Positions 49,511 through 62,560 of a DNA stretch of 64,000 bases are shown here, piece after piece. The notes below the pieces were generated by a model. That model was not told the origin of the DNA and did no database searches. It saw nothing but the letters and a program-made list of their open reading frames with translations. Where the stretch lies: the NCBI GenBank assembly GCA_013399895.1, contig VXBA01001835.1:248001-312000 (forward strand). Direction: 5' to 3'. The translations under genes were made by a program, and so were the position numbers. Positions within the stretch are counted from its first letter, which is position 1. The number at the start of each line of letters is the position of its first letter. Origin of the DNA: Serilophus lunatus (lineage: Eukaryota; Chordata; Aves; Passeriformes; Eurylaimidae).

Positions 49511-52500
49511 CCCAGAAGAAACCAGCAAGACAGTGAATTCTGGAAAAACTATATTTTCAGTGATATTAGCAGGAGAATACTTTTTTTTTTTTGGTAGGCA
49601 TTTGAGAAGCTGTGAATAGATCTCAGCTATTAGTTTTAGTTTCCCCTGCAAATGGTATAGCACTGTTGGGGTCCCCACGGAAACATGCATCTCAGTGGGG
49701 GAGAACTATTAGATAAACGTTTTAGCATGACAATATTTTGGCTGGGAGGAGAAGGAAAGGTAATATTGAGTTCAAACAGTGTGGTGTCCAAATGAGCATA
49801 ATGTAAATTAAGTCCATTTGTAACCTGCACGCTGACATTACAGAATAATACTCAAAACATTATTGGAGACCTGAGACTCGTTTTAAATTAAAATAGTGAA
49901 GTTTGCTTAAGAGCTGTTTTAGACTGGTTAATCCAAGTGGAAAGGGCCCCATAACTGGTTTTAGGATCTCAGCTGTTTGAGCTTGATAGGGAAGACATGA
50001 GATATGGCATTTTTTGTAGTAGTCCTCTAAGTAACAACTCTTTACTAACATGTTTTATTCAGGTTGTTTTTAGGTATATGGATTTTTTAAAAATTGTTTT
50101 TTGTTTTCCTTCAGTGTGGAAGTGTTTTACTCTAGCCGTAGGTAGGTGTGAGAGCCATTTCTGTCTGTTATTCTGGATTAGTGATGAGTTGATTCATCAC
50201 TCAAGTAGATTTGTTGTATACCACTGTTACAGTGCAGATTGCTGGTCAGTTTATTCGTTTGTACGTGAGGAGGTTTATGGTCATTAAAAGTGGGAAGTGG
50301 AGGAAGAATTTCAAATTGGAAAACAAGCTACAAATTACTCCTCTGCAGTCCTCCCTGTACTCCCACAGTTAAATCTTTCTTTAAATGTATGACTCAGGTT
50401 CTGTTCCTCATATCCTTTAGCTGCATATTAAACAAATTTCTTCCGCACTCTGTGTCTCATTCCCCCTAACTTTAAAAACAATGATGTATCAACTTTTGTA
50501 AAATGATGGTTATAATCATGGAGTACAATTATTGTTAAATTTGAATAAGCCTAATAATTGTAGTATTTCCTACTTAGTTGTGGATTTCTAGACTCAATTC
50601 AGTAAGCTGCTTGGTTTGGCCTTGGTTAGTATGCTCCCTTTTTGTGTCTTCATGCCATCCACCAGGTAAGTAGGACTGCAAGAGGCCCATTCAAAGGGGT
50701 ATAATCTTTCTCATGCAAGTAGAGGATGAGCTTGTAACTCCATTACCTGACTGCCCAAGGAGGCATCTAATTTGTTTATTTAAACGCTGCTGACACAGAA
50801 CAAGAGCTGGGTAGGAATGATGTAGCATGCATTCCAATTTGTAGAAAATTAAGTGTGTTTTATTGGGGTTTTGCTGTACACAAAATTGGGATGTTCCTAA
50901 TAGGCAGCCAGGTCACCTCAGATACTGTGGTATAGTATAGCTCCTCTGTGTTTAGAATTTGTGAAGTTACCCAACCTATAAGCAACTTAGGAAAACTGAA
51001 TGAAAGGAGGAATTCTGCTAGATATCTTGGGCTTTGCTTTAAATATCTTTCAGAAATAAATAAATCACTCTTTCCAAACAAAGTGAAGGAAGCTCATATG
51101 GCCGAAGATGTGTTATTAGACAGTGAATGTTTGCTGGACTTGTTGGGAACTTGTCACATAAAACTTCATCATTTTAATACCACTTTACAGAAATGACTGC
51201 AGACAGTGAACAGAAAGCAATTTCATAACTTTCTGAAACAAATTAGCTTTAAATCAACTTAGATCTCCACTCAGCTCAGTCCCTTGCTGCTTAGGAACAA
51301 CTTAAATTGCTGAATTTATTCAGCAGAGAAAATTGAACTTCCAGTTGTTTGGAAATTTGACTGGAATGATTGTTCTTTCCTGCTGCTTTTATTGAGCTGG
51401 GCTGCAGTTCACATGGCTATCCAAACCTTTTTCATTCAGCTACTGCAAGGAATTGTGAATATTCTTGGGACCCTGCTGCCACTTTGAATTTTAAAAGTCA
51501 TCTACTGCTCATCTGTAATAATTTCTCTCAAAACTTGGCATCACTGCTCAGGTAATGCAGGTAGGGCTAGGTTTTCCACAGGGTATTTCCACGCAGTCAG
51601 TGATTGTTGTCCATAATCAAGTCATAGTCAAGTCCCTACAATCTTAGTAACCAATCTAAGCCTATCTTTAACTGTTTCCTTATGGAGTTAACATGCTGGC
51701 TCTCTGGTCTTTTACACAGAATCTCTGTGGTATCTGGAAACAGAGCTGATTGTTACACCTTGGAAAGCAATGCATTTCTTGGAAAGGGATAGAAACTGGA
51801 GTATGGGAAGACTAGTTTGCCATTTCTTTAATTTCTTTGCCTCCTTATATTTGCTGTGGCTTTGTGGTTAAATGCAGGAGATGAAAATTAACTTTTCAGA
51901 ATCCAAAGAATTACTGTTTGAAAATATTTCTTCTGTTTCAGTGGGGAAGGAATTCTGTCCTCATGGATTCTGTTGAATCTGCTTGGTCCTCATTGCAAGC
52001 TGTCCATGGTACTCCTGTCTTTTTTACTGTCTTCTGACTCTTCTGAATGAAAACCCCATATCCTGTTTCCAATCAATGCACCAGGGATGTGTAGTTTTGA
52101 AAGTACCTTGAACTAGGGTCTTTATGTCTTCTTGCATAACACTGGCAAGTGATGAAACATTATATATTGAATTTGTATCTTTTTATTTCTTTTGAGTATT
52201 TCCCCATACTTCTGTTTCATGTGCATTCTGGTACAATTTCTACTGCTACAGGTACAAATTATATGCGTGCAGTAAGAAATGATTGCATTGCTCTTGATTC
52301 TTAAAAGTGTATGACACATATTGAGAGTTGTTGCAAGGAATTGAAACCAGCAGTACCTGGTATGCTCATCATTTTTTATAGAATCATTAATTTCAAACAC
52401 TGCATTATGCCGTGACTGGTAAGTATTTATTTTTCTACTAGAATAAGCGGGGTTTAGTGTTTTTTAATTGTTTTTATGATGAAGAAGACTGAAACAAGAC

Positions 52501-53424
52501 CAATAATGGGCTATGGATGAAGATAAGATTATGAACAAATGACTATAAGCTGTAGGGGTTCATCAGCTTAACGAATTACTAGTCATTAGCAGAGATGCAT
52601 TAGTTGTTTGTGTGCACGTTTCTACCATGGGGCGAATGTCATGCAAAGCATGGTAACTTAAAGCACAGTTTGCTCTGCAAATAACGTATGCAACAGTTAG
52701 CAGTGGAAGCAGTTAACCTGGAGTAATTCCACTGTACATAATCGTGTCTGTACCACTGCACCACAGTACAGTCACTGAGTCTGAAATGATGCAAAAATGA
52801 AATGGAGGGAAAAGAATTTGAATTGTACTATTCAGTCAAATTTTCTCACTTAATTTACTATCTTAGAGAATTGAAAGTTACTTTTAGGGCTGCTTCTGAA
52901 TCAGAAGTTTGTTCTCTTAGGCTTTTTAATTGACGTGTTAGGCACACTTGGTTTTAAACGGTGCTGCTGAATGCTTATATTTTGTTATATTTTGTGTCAC
53001 TGCTGAGAAGCATGGATTTGTCACAAGATTTCTTTCTTTCTTCAGTATTGTTTGGGAGAGTTTCCAACTAGTTGTGATCTTAAGCAGGTAAGAGAGGTGT
53101 CTGTCAACAGATAGTAATTCAGAAATGTAAAAATCTCATTTTCTCTCATTTCGTCGTTGTTTTAAACTCAGTTGTTGGTTAAGAATCTTACTGTCCTTTA
53201 CTTCTGTGCCCATCCCCCACATTTTTCACTTCATCTAGCAATTGCTGCCTTCCAAAGTTTGTGTTTTCTTCTGCAGCGTCCTCTAGATGCAGAGACACAG
53301 TTAAATTAGAAAAAAATGAACTTCATGTTCTCAACTGCTCTTTCCTTAGAGTTTTGATTTCCCTATCTTCTCTTTTCACTGCCTTAAGGAATTGGTATTA
53401 CATCTGTTGCCATAATCTCAGAGT

Positions 53425-53586
53425 GCCTTAGGACCACTTAATGTATTTATCCTCTTGACACCCTGTAAGTATGGACAGTGCTTTTATCCTCCTGACACAG
53501 ATGGAAAGCTGAGACACCAAAACAGAGTGTCTCCTTGGAGCACAGGGCAGAGGGTTGAGAGCTATTAGAGACCAAAACTACCAAGT
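53425..53586 (+). mobile_element. MIR core remnant abutting the LTR
   Basis: The run 'ccacttaatgtatttatcct' + 'cttgacaccctgtaagtatg' + 'cttttatcctcctgacacag' + 'atggaaagctgagacac' follows the MIR core (tatctcatttaatcctcacaa.. / ..ccattttacagatgaggaaactgagg). It ends where the LTR begins. MIR-tail-like sequence (atctggatctctgaagtcct, cttaagcagtggaccat) reappears at about 54525-54605, so the LTR may have landed in or beside a MIR. Confidence 0.55.
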
Positions 53587-54317
53587 TGTCATAATTTAAC
53601 CCCAGCCAGCAACTAAGCACCACACAGCCACTTGCTCATTTGCCCACCCCTTCACCGCTGTGGGAAGGAGAATCAGGAAAAAGGTAAGTGGGTTGAGATA
53701 AAAGCAGTTTAATAGTAGAAATAAAATAGAATAACAACAGCATAATGCTATTTGTAATGAAAAGGTATAAATAAACCCCCAGAACCCCCAAGTCATGCAG
53801 AGTACAGTTGCTCACTACCCACTGACTGATGCCCATCTGATCCCTGAGCAGCGATTCAGCTCCTGGCTGAATCCTCTCAGTTTGTATACTGAGCATTATG
53901 TCCTATGGTATGGAATATCCCTTTGACCAGTTTGAGTCAGCTGCCTGGCCGTGGTCCCTCCCAGCTGCTTCTGCACCTTCTCACTGGCAGAGCATGGGAA
54001 ACTGAAGAGTCTTTGATTCAGGGTGAGCACTACTCAGCAGTAAGAGAGGCACTGGAGCAGGTTGCTGAGAGGAGTGGTGGATTCCCCATCCCTGGAGGCG
54101 TTCAAAACCAGGCTTGATAGGGTTTTGTGCAACCTGGTCTAGTGGAAGGTTCCCTGATCATGGCGAGGGGGTTGGAACTGGATGATCTTTCAGATCCTTT
54201 CCAACCCCAAGCTATTCTGTATTCTTTGTTATCATTATTCTCACACTAAATCCAAAACACAGCGCTGTACCAGCTACTAGGAAGAAAATCAACTCTATCC
54301 CAGCCAAAACCAGGACA
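53587..54317 (-). mobile_element. Solo LTR of the same avian ERVL-type family (copy 2), interrupted by a CR1
   Basis: On the minus strand this runs from TGTCCTGGTTTTGGCTGG (54317) to TAAATTATGACA (53587). It is the same family and orientation as the LTR at 13065-13640 and is more complete at its 5' end. Minus-strand landmarks are a TATA-like segment at about 53884-53891 and an ATTAAA polyadenylation-type signal near 53708-53714. A CR1 fragment (about 54041-54224) separates the 5' part (54225-54317) from the rest. No internal retroviral genes are present. No clean 5-bp target duplication is seen. Confidence 0.8.
54041..54224 (+). mobile_element. CR1 LINE 3' end nested inside the LTR
   Basis: The stretch reads as a typical avian CR1 tail: the 'ccatccctggaggcgttcaa' block, 'caacctggtctagtgg', 'ggttggaactggatgatctt', then 'tccaacc' and an ATTCTGT-type terminal repeat ending near 54224. 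LTR sequence resumes directly after it (ttatcattattctcacacta). The CR1 is 5'-truncated, as most copies are, with no coding capacity. Confidence 0.85.
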
Positions 54318-54524
54318 GAAGACTACATGCAGCAGACTTCAGCACAGAGAGGCTTGTGTTGAGTTCTGCATGGTAGTGCCCATGAGCTCAGAAATCCTGC
54401 TGGTCACTTACCTTGAGCTCGGGTGTCTTTGCAGCAGTCATCCCTGCACTTTCATTTCCAGATTAGCTTGGGCAGAGACAGCTTAAATCTGTCTATATCC
54501 ATGGTGTAGATGTGTCCTATTAAG

Positions 54525-54610
54525 AGACTTGTACAAAGTTAAACTGAAATTGAATCTGGATCTCTGAAGTCCTTGGTAAGTGTCTTAAGCAGTGGACCAT
54601 CTGTTACGTG
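54525..54610 (+). mobile_element. MIR tail-like remnant
   Basis: 'gagacttgtacaaagttaaa', 'ttgaatctggatctctgaag' and 'cttaagcagtggaccat' resemble the MIR tail (..aacttgccc.. / gattcgaacccagg.. / gctcttaaccactg). It may be the right part of the MIR at 53425-53586 or a separate copy. Weak, alignment-dependent call. Confidence 0.35.
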
Positions 54611-56142
54611 CCATGCCTTGTGAGAAACTTCAGAGGCAAACCACCTCTGAACTACGCAGGCTTGTTGTCTGCTGGCACTAAACTGCCATTTAGGACCTGT
54701 ATACCATCCTTTTATTTTAGCTGTGTACTCCAGAGATCTTGCATCATGTCACTGGCATTCAGAAATACCTAGGAGAGTGGAAGTTTTCTTACAACACAAC
54801 ACAAATCCTGAAACTCTCCACCACTTGCAAGTGTCATTAAGTAAAATCAAGTTCTCTTCTTGAGATTGTCATCCAACAGATGACAGTCAAGGTAAAGACT
54901 TGGCTATCGGATATCTCTCTTTGTGGTATCCATCATATTTTTTTATGACTTGAAACCAACTAATGAAGTATATCCCATAATTAATAAATAAAACAACATA
55001 GTATTTAACATTTACAGAATGTAGAGATAAGAAAACAAAAAAGTTACCTGTTGCATGGCTGGCAGAAACAATTCTTCCTACTTCCCATATCCCCTCAAGC
55101 TATATGTTTGTTTTTTACTGTCTGAGCAACGTTTGCACTAACAGCTTTTTCAGCTTATGGAATGTAAAAAGAACTCTCATGTGGGAATCTTTTTTTCCAC
55201 TCTCAGCATCTGGGGGGATGTTGGGATGTCTTTCACTTCAACATTGGTTTTGTCTCTTATAGGTTGTAGTTTAAAATGCAGATAGTTAGGGTGCTCTTTG
55301 CTCCCATTTTGTTATTTTCATGTTTGTTTAGGCTCTTTTTAGGTGTTTTCTAGTCTGTTCATAGAAGTGGCCTCTGGAGGTGTCTGTGATATATGACCTT
55401 AGTGTGATAGAGGTATCTGTTACTTTGGCAGGTTGGAATCGTGTTTTCTTTGGAAATTTGTCTTTCTACCATTAGGAAGAAGTGGAAGCTGACACTGTTG
55501 CTGGATTTTTTTCTTATTTTGTTTCTTAGCCTATTCTTCCAATTAATGACTTAATTGAAATTGTTGTGCTTTATGATTCACTAGATGTTAGTGATAAGGT
55601 TTACCTTGCTAGTGGTAAGGTTTCTATGGTTCTATTTTTGAATATTTAAATTTGTGATCCAAATAATAAACTATAGAGAGGTTACAAGTTAATACTAATA
55701 TATTTGACTTATGGTATTATGATTTATCTTCTATTCATAAGATTCAAATGCAAAACTGGATATACTGGATCAGACCAAAAGTTTCTATATTCTATCTTTC
55801 AGACTAAATGGTAAAGAATACTAAATAGACACTAAAGTTGTTGAACAAATTCATGGAACTCCTTTCAGTTGTTTATCCAAAATTCTCTGGCAGTAAGTTC
55901 ACTTCTTTAATTAAGTGTTCAGTGAAAGGGCATTTCCTTTTAAGCCTTCTGATTGATAATTTCAATAGATGCTGACAGCTCTTCTGAAAAACAGTGAATT
56001 GTTGTCCATTTGACTTGTCATTACTGGTTTGGGGTTTTTTATTTTATTGCTGGAATGGGAAGAATAGTCAGAGAAGTTCTAATTTAAAATGAGTTTACTG
56101 CAAAAGTAATATTTAGCAGTGCTTAGAATAGCATATGTTTAG
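54611..56142 (+). other. TSPAN9 intron, no feature seen
   Basis: AT-rich unique DNA between the LTR/MIR block and the CR1 at 56143. No exon or repeat is recognised. Confidence 0.5.
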
Positions 56143-56515
56143 ATCATAGAATCATAGAAAAATTCTAGGTTGGTAGGAACCTCTAGGGAACATCTGGTCC
56201 AACCTTCTGTTGAAGGGAAATCCTTAGGCTGTGTTACCCAATGCCCTGTAAGGCCCAGGGCTGAGTATTTATAGCAAGAGAGATTCTACCATTTCTCTTG
56301 GTAAACTGTTCCACTGTTTAATTGTTTGTTCTCAGTTTTCCTGATAGCCTCACCAAAAATCGTTGTTTGTCTCACAGGATGGCCTTCAAGAGCTGGGACA
56401 AACACACTTGGATACAGCAGTCAGAGCTGCTTAACAAGTACTAAGTAGAGTGAAATAATCACATCCCTTGTTCTGCAGGATATAGTCTTGCCAATGCTGC
56501 CTGAGGCTATATTTA
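56143..56515 (-). mobile_element. CR1 LINE 3' fragment, minus strand
   Basis: Begins with the reverse-complement terminal repeat 'atcatagaatcatagaa', followed by 'ggtccaaccttctgttgaag', 'gcaagagagattctaccatt' and 'ctcttggtaaactgttccac'. It continues with 'ggatacagcagtcagagctg', 'gtactaagtagagtgaaata' and 'ccaatgctgcctgaggct', which correspond to 'acacagtactccagatgtgg' and 'gctgagtagagggggaggat' in typical CR1. Related in state of decay to the copy at 30627-30985. Confidence 0.88.
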
Positions 56516-59500
56516 AATGTTTACACTAATATCTGTATTGTTCTGTGGCGTAGCTTTAAACATCATGTTTAGAGCAGCAGCATGCACAGTTCTGCATATG
56601 GAGTTCGGTGAGATGAATAAGCTCTGTTGTGAGGATAGAAATATTCCTTACTTCTGAGCATGTGCACTCATATTACGTTGCTGCAATTAAACACTTTCAT
56701 CCTTTTATTGTTTCTCCCTCCTGAGAGTGGATCTGACAGCCTTCCCTTGTAGCCTCCCCTGAAGCACACTTCAACTAAACCACTTCTGCTTCTTCGAGCC
56801 ATTCAGCAGGTTTTGTAGCCCATCCTGCAGCTCTGTCACTGTAAGCCATACTCAGTTTTAAACTCTGTCCAGTGCGAGTGCTGACAAGAACAGAAACATT
56901 GATCTTGTCACACCCTCATCCAAGTGGCCACAGTGTATGATTGTGTTCTCTGGTACGGTATATTGATTTTATGCATTGCTATATGTGTTACATGGCTTCA
57001 CAGTATTATTGGAAATGCTGACTGCTCTTTTTGTTGCACACTTCTGGCCTGATTAGGGCTCCTGAAGTCCACTTAGTGCTTGTTTTCTCTGTAATTTATT
57101 CTCATTAACACAGTGTATCTCTCAGAATAACGAGATTTTAGGAGTTCATGATTTTTACCAGCAGGGCAGGGAGTAGGGCAGGTTAATGGTTGTGGGGTTT
57201 TATTTTGTTTGGTTGTTTTTTTTAAAAACAAGAAGCTAACTTTTCTGTGTGTGCTTTGTAATGCGTGACATTATTTTAAATGGTACTTTATATTTTCAAC
57301 TTACAGTGAGGGAGGCTGGGGAACAACTAGACCTTGAAAACAATGTGCCTGTGTGAAAAATAGTCTGTAGAAATTGTGTTGGTTTTTTTTTAAAAAATAT
57401 TTTCTTGAAGTGCAAACTGCATGACAACTCTGAGTGTTTCCCAACAGTGTATGTGTTCTGACATGTGTCCTAGTTTTAGACTTTTTCTAATGAATGTGTT
57501 TTCTTCAGAACGCTATGTTAAAACCCAACAGTATTTCTTTCAGGACACTCCATCTTTCCTGTCCTCGCAGAACTAGCTGGGATTAAGCATGTTTCCACAA
57601 CACACACAGTTCTGGAACGTTGGAGAATGCGGCTTTCTCACTTAAAAGCTTCTGCAGCTGTGTGTGAGCAGTAATAAATGGTTGACACAAGCCTCTGGGG
57701 ACAGCTTTAAATGGGTGAACTGTTCCCTGTTTCAGCAGTCTCAGGGATTTTTCTCCCCACTGGTTGGATTCTATGTTATGAGCCTGACCCAATCCTTAGT
57801 GACAGCTTGTCGGGCTGATTAATGTAGACTCCAGAGAATAGCTCTTTGCTATCTGATTGATTCATTTTACCAATAGAACTCACATTCCTGTAGTGTGAAT
57901 AATAAACAAGTGATTTAATGTGTACTCCCCAACCTATTCCAAATGGCATATCCTGGTTGAAGCAGTGCATAGTTTTAGAGAGCGGAAATACTTGCTGTAT
58001 GTTGCATACTAAAGATCCACTGAATTATATACTTCTCCCATAAATCCAAGTTAAAAAGGTACAGATTAATTTCTTCTGTGCCATACTATTAGACACATTG
58101 TCAGAAATGCCATGGATATTTAAATTGTTACTTCCTTCTAATTTTTCTGGTTCTTAACCACTGATTATTTTTCCCTTTCTGCTTCCAACTATGGAATGTG
58201 TTTCTCATGAAACTGTGATTTCTTTGCAGCATTCTCTATTTCTTACCTCTAAAGGTGACAGGCAAAAAGTGGGAAAAAATTAGTTCTTCCTCGAGGCTGT
58301 CCTTATCTCCTGCATCCTTGATGTTGGTACTTTTTAGTGGTGTCCTACCTTGTTCTATGGTTCTGTGTAAAGGTATTGGCTCTACCAGTTCCTGCATCAT
58401 GAGAGACTCTCAGGAGGAGAAACAAACATAGCATTACAACATTGCAGGAGGATATTCCTTATTATTCAAGAATTCTTACTACAGCAGTTACGAGATCCTG
58501 ACTCTGGATCTACAGAGTTCTCCAACAAGCATATTGAAGGAAGATGTGCATAAAATTAATGTGAAAGGAGGAAAAAGTCACTACTGTAATTCTGCTTAAT
58601 CGTGGGGACATATACATAGAAGTACTCTTCTCTCTTAAATCTTTATAGTGTGCTTCATAAAGAAGTATGAGGGAAGGATAAAAGCACCCTATATTTCCTC
58701 CACTCTATCCTCACAATCTCTTTCCCTCTTTGTTTCTTTCACCAGCATCCACAGCACGCAGTCTGTTTCTGCCCAAAGTTTAGCTGTACACCTACTGATC
58801 TGTTCTTCATGTCCGGCTAATGTTCTTCATGCTGGTACTAATATCATACCTGCTCTTTTGTGATTCAAAACTTGAGTAAATGAGTGGGGGAAGCAAAGAT
58901 CTTGACAAAGTTATGATCAGGTTTCTGAGGAATAACAGCTGCTGGCTTAGTTGCTTTCTTTCCCAGCCTCCATCAGAGAAAGCTGAGAGGGTTCATTTGC
59001 ACTAGTGCGAGGCACCACTTTTATAATTCTTATAGCATGCCTGCATGCTTACACTTCTGTAATGTGACTTCAGATTTTTGAGTAAATAATTGAGAGATGT
59101 TTTTCTGTTTTCTATTGAAAGAAGCTCAGCACCTTCTAAAGAACCTTCTTTCTGTCCTCAGCTTAGTTGTGAAAGGTTCTAGAAGCTTTAATTACAATAC
59201 TGCTTTAATGACTGTCTCTGGCCTAATTTTTTGCTTCATTGCAGCTTGGGGAAGAGAGGGAAGCTCCTTCCTTCATTGTTTCTGCCCTGTAATGTCTCCT
59301 GCTTCTGTCTGTTCTTCTGAGACTGCAACCTGATGTGACATTCATTTCAGCAGTGGCTCTTTTTGCTGCAGTATCAGCGCAGATTTATGTCTGGTCATTG
59401 ACGCAATGTATTTTATGGGTAGTCAGCTCAAGGTTTTCAGTGTTATAGGATGTGCTGTGAGCAGGTTTAGCAAAGAAAATGTTCAAACCCAATAGCATGA

Positions 59501-62261
59501 AAAAACAGGCTTATTGAATTATGTCTGCCTAAGATTATATAGACTGTATAGATTTTAAGATCCGTCTTAGGGCTGAAATGAGCATGGCAGTGCTGAAACA
59601 AAAGGCAAAAATTCAGGAGCGTATGCGTGAAAGGAAAAATCTTGGGAGCACAGAGTTTGTCACAGTGGCATGACAGTGTCAATCACTGTGTCCCATTATT
59701 TTAATCTAAAAAAGGTTAAGAAACACTAATACACAGCATGACATTACCTATGATCAAGCTTGAGATTGTTCTAATGATAAGTCACAGCTCAGCTCCTTGA
59801 GACTAAGCAGGGGCAGCCTTTTGCCTGGCCATCCAGGAAGAAGGAGGAAGAAGAGGTTGCAAATACTTTATTTCTCCAAGGTGAAACAGTGGGCATTGGA
59901 GAAAGACTGAGTACTCTTTGTCATGAATATGCTTACCTTGAATTGGTTTTCAGTCCTTGACAATAGTCAAGCCCATTAAAAATGCCTTTTTAATAGACTC
60001 TATTGTTTTCAATAAAGTTTTTATTTTGTAACACTTTTGCAAGGTCTTGGAAAATCTAGCCTTGTTCTGTAGTCCTAACTGAAATCCATTTTTAGAAAAT
60101 TATACCTGAGCCATTAGTTGCAAAAAAAGCCAACAAAATGGGCAACCAAAAAAGAAAGTGGTAAACCAACAACTTCCAGTGAAGTCCTGAACTCGAACGC
60201 TCATAATCAAAAGTAGGATTTTTGAAAGTATTTGCTATTGTGGAATCAGCTCTCTGAGAAAAGAATGTGTTGATGGCCAGTTTTCAAGCTCCTGAATGCC
60301 TGGTACTCTATTGAGTCACTGGCCAGATGCTAGTGGCTGTGGATTTGTTAAGCTTGCTCTCAACAGCTTGTGACAGAGTTCTTTGTGTCATCAAAACTCC
60401 ATTGTTTTTCCAGTTCCATGGACAGGAGTCACCTTGCAGCAATGACCTATCTGTGCTAAGAGATGTCTGCTATGGATGCTGTAACTGAGAAATTCCCCAA
60501 AAGCTCCCTTCACAGTTGATAGAGAGGCTATGGTTAAACTTGTTCTAAGGTAGATGCTGCAGATCAGACAGGTAAACATGATTATAAGAGCTTGTACAAT
60601 GTTACTTTGTAGATGCCTAAAGCAAAGTAGATAGATCTTAGCTTGAATATTCATGTTAGCCTGAGCAACAATGAGGATGTTTCCATTTGCAGACTCCCAG
60701 GGCACGTAGGCGCTTTTTACCGTTTTCATTTTTTTCTTTCTGTTGTTGTTTTTCTTTTCTGTGAATAGAGTTGTCTGTCATGCAGTGGGAGACTTAATTT
60801 AAAATGTCCTTAGCATTGAGCAAAAACTCTTACCTTGATGTAGTTACTGTTAAGTCACATGACTCCCAGTTATCTCTGTTTAAGGCATTAATTAGGAAGA
60901 GACTTTTGAAAGTTGTTTTCAAAGCCGAGCCATTCAAATACAGCAATGGAGATAGAAAATACATTTCAGCTGACAAATGACATGAGCTTTTATTTAACAT
61001 TTCTCATTCAAAGTTACTGAATTGGGAAGACCTGCTTAAATGAATCCATTCTTCTACCTTCAGAATAGGGTGGTTTTGTAAAAGAGATTCCTGCTCATTT
61101 TGGACTGATACGCCCATGTGATCCCATGGCAAAAGCTTAAAGAGCTCTGTTTATTCATGACTTCACGGGACTTTCCACAGTGAGTGCAAGCCAACAGCCC
61201 AGGAATGCTGCCATAGCTACCACTGAACTGGAGCCTTAAGGCAATTTCTTTACAGAGCTTTCCTTTAACAGAATTGCTCACAAAAAGATGCCTGGTGATG
61301 ATGCCTTCCAAATAGGCTTGGGATACACTGGTAGAGCATGAAAGCATGAAAGTGTCTAATTTCTGCTGCAGATGAAAGACCTTGTAGTTTTTTAATTTCC
61401 TAAGCAAAAACTGGGGGTCAAAAGTGAGAAAAGCTCAAGGACCTGGCAGTTACTATGTTTGCTTTGTGGCTATGTACAATTTGCTTTTTTACTCCTGTCT
61501 TTCATGAGCGTAACTCAAGTAAAGTGAAGACTCACGAGTATTGCAGGCAGAATGGTAGCTTCAGACTAACTTTGTTAAAGAAGCCCTTCTGTTGAGTCAC
61601 AAGGTACAGAAAGGACTCTCTTGCTTTTTAAACTCGTTCTCGAAGGGCTCAGACTTTGTCTATATGTTTAAAGGATTATCTAAGTGTAATTGAACCTTTA
61701 TAGAACTTTGTCCTGCAGGATTAAGGGTGGCAAACCAAATCTATATATCTAAAAAATGAATGACTTTTAAAAATGTATTATGATAATTATAATGATTAGA
61801 CTAAAAGATCTTAATCAGGATTATTTACTACACAGTATATTCTAGTGTATAGCATACACTACAATAGTGGACTTTTACAGTGTAAAGTGATGCACTGTCT
61901 GTCATGTATCTCCAGGCCAGCTATGCAACTTCAGATAAGTTGTAAGGAATATCACTTGCTGGTTCCCTTTGTCGGGTACTTTATGAGGTACTTTGTTCTT
62001 CCTCAGAATTTTTAACTTTGGAGTTGATGAGTCAGGCTGGTTTCAGCACTCTTCAACATCAAAACCAACAAGACATCCCCTTTTCTGTTCATCACTTACT
62101 GTTTTGCAAATAAAAAAGTTCCAGCTGGTTTGCCCCCACTCTAGGCAGAGCATCCTGCAACAATGAGAAGCCTAATAGTTTCCCTGTGTTACCCTCCTGA
62201 AAGGGAAACTAACAAAAAATCCAAGATGAAAATAGGCACAAGGAGTGTTAAGACACCTTTT
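56516..62261 (+). other. TSPAN9 intron, no exon seen
   Basis: Unique AT-rich DNA. Minus-strand frames of 112 (60391-60729) and 115 codons (61060-61407) are unrecognised and probably fortuitous. A GTTT-rich tract lies at 57190-57225, and a small perfect hairpin (tagtgtat/atacacta) at 61843-61861. Confidence 0.5.
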
Positions 62262-62560
62262 TTTTCAAATTTCAAAGTCCTTTATTGAAGATTACAATGT
62301 AGACACCCAGGATACAAAGGTTGTCTTAACAGGGCCATATAGGAGGATATGATGGCCTCTGAAGTATCAAGCAGATGAGATGACGTTTTATGAGCTATGT
62401 TGCTTGTGGTCCAAAAGCTGTCTAAAATTAACACTTAATGCAGCCATTTCTATTTTATAAGTGTCCAGCTTTTCCAGTCCTATGAGACATGAATTAAACT
62501 TCTCAGCAGTGGAAGAGCTCTGGGGAAGGGGCTTTCTATGAATAATTCAGGAAAGGTGAT
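62262..62560 (-). other. Possible minus-strand mRNA 3' end or processed retrocopy tail
   Basis: On the minus strand, AATAAA (62282-62287 region) is followed about 15 bases later by a run of eight A (62262-62269), the arrangement of a polyadenylated end. The roughly 280 bases upstream on that strand show no repeat I recognise and no long frame, so this could be a 3'UTR of a retrocopied transcript or of a small antisense transcript. It may also be chance in AT-rich DNA. No clear flanking duplication was found. Confidence 0.3.

Larger units (their letters stand above)
44252..53424 (+). other. TSPAN9 first coding intron, left part
   Basis: This is intron following the donor at 44252. No tetraspanin exon 2 (which would encode LCGCG and the TM1-TM2 region) is present. 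Contents are a pyrimidine-rich stretch on the + strand (about 45770-46350 and 46600-46800), an AT-rich block near 47515-47635, an A/T-rich stretch at 48240-48800, and an A/C-rich low-complexity run at 49385-49510. The open frames here look like chance frames with no recognisable protein. Confidence 0.6.

Noticed and set aside
50948..51196. 82-codon + strand frame in the TSPAN9 intron as an exon
   Set aside because: It does not match any tetraspanin segment and lacks convincing splice sites.
59990..60035. AATAAA with T-rich downstream sequence as a TSPAN9 poly(A) site
   Set aside because: It lies inside the first coding intron and no terminal exon is present upstream. AATAAA is common in this base composition.
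60391..60729. A 112-codon minus-strand open frame with a hydrophobic segment
   Set aside because: No family resemblance. The hydrophobic run is what A/T-rich DNA encodes by chance.
61060..61407. A 115-codon minus-strand open frame with Cys and His residues
   Set aside because: The Cys/His spacing does not form a known finger, and a frame of this length is expected by chance in 64 kb of six-frame translation.
61843..61861. Hairpin tagtgtat/atacacta
   Set aside because: 8-bp stem with a 3-base loop in AT-rich DNA. No supporting context.
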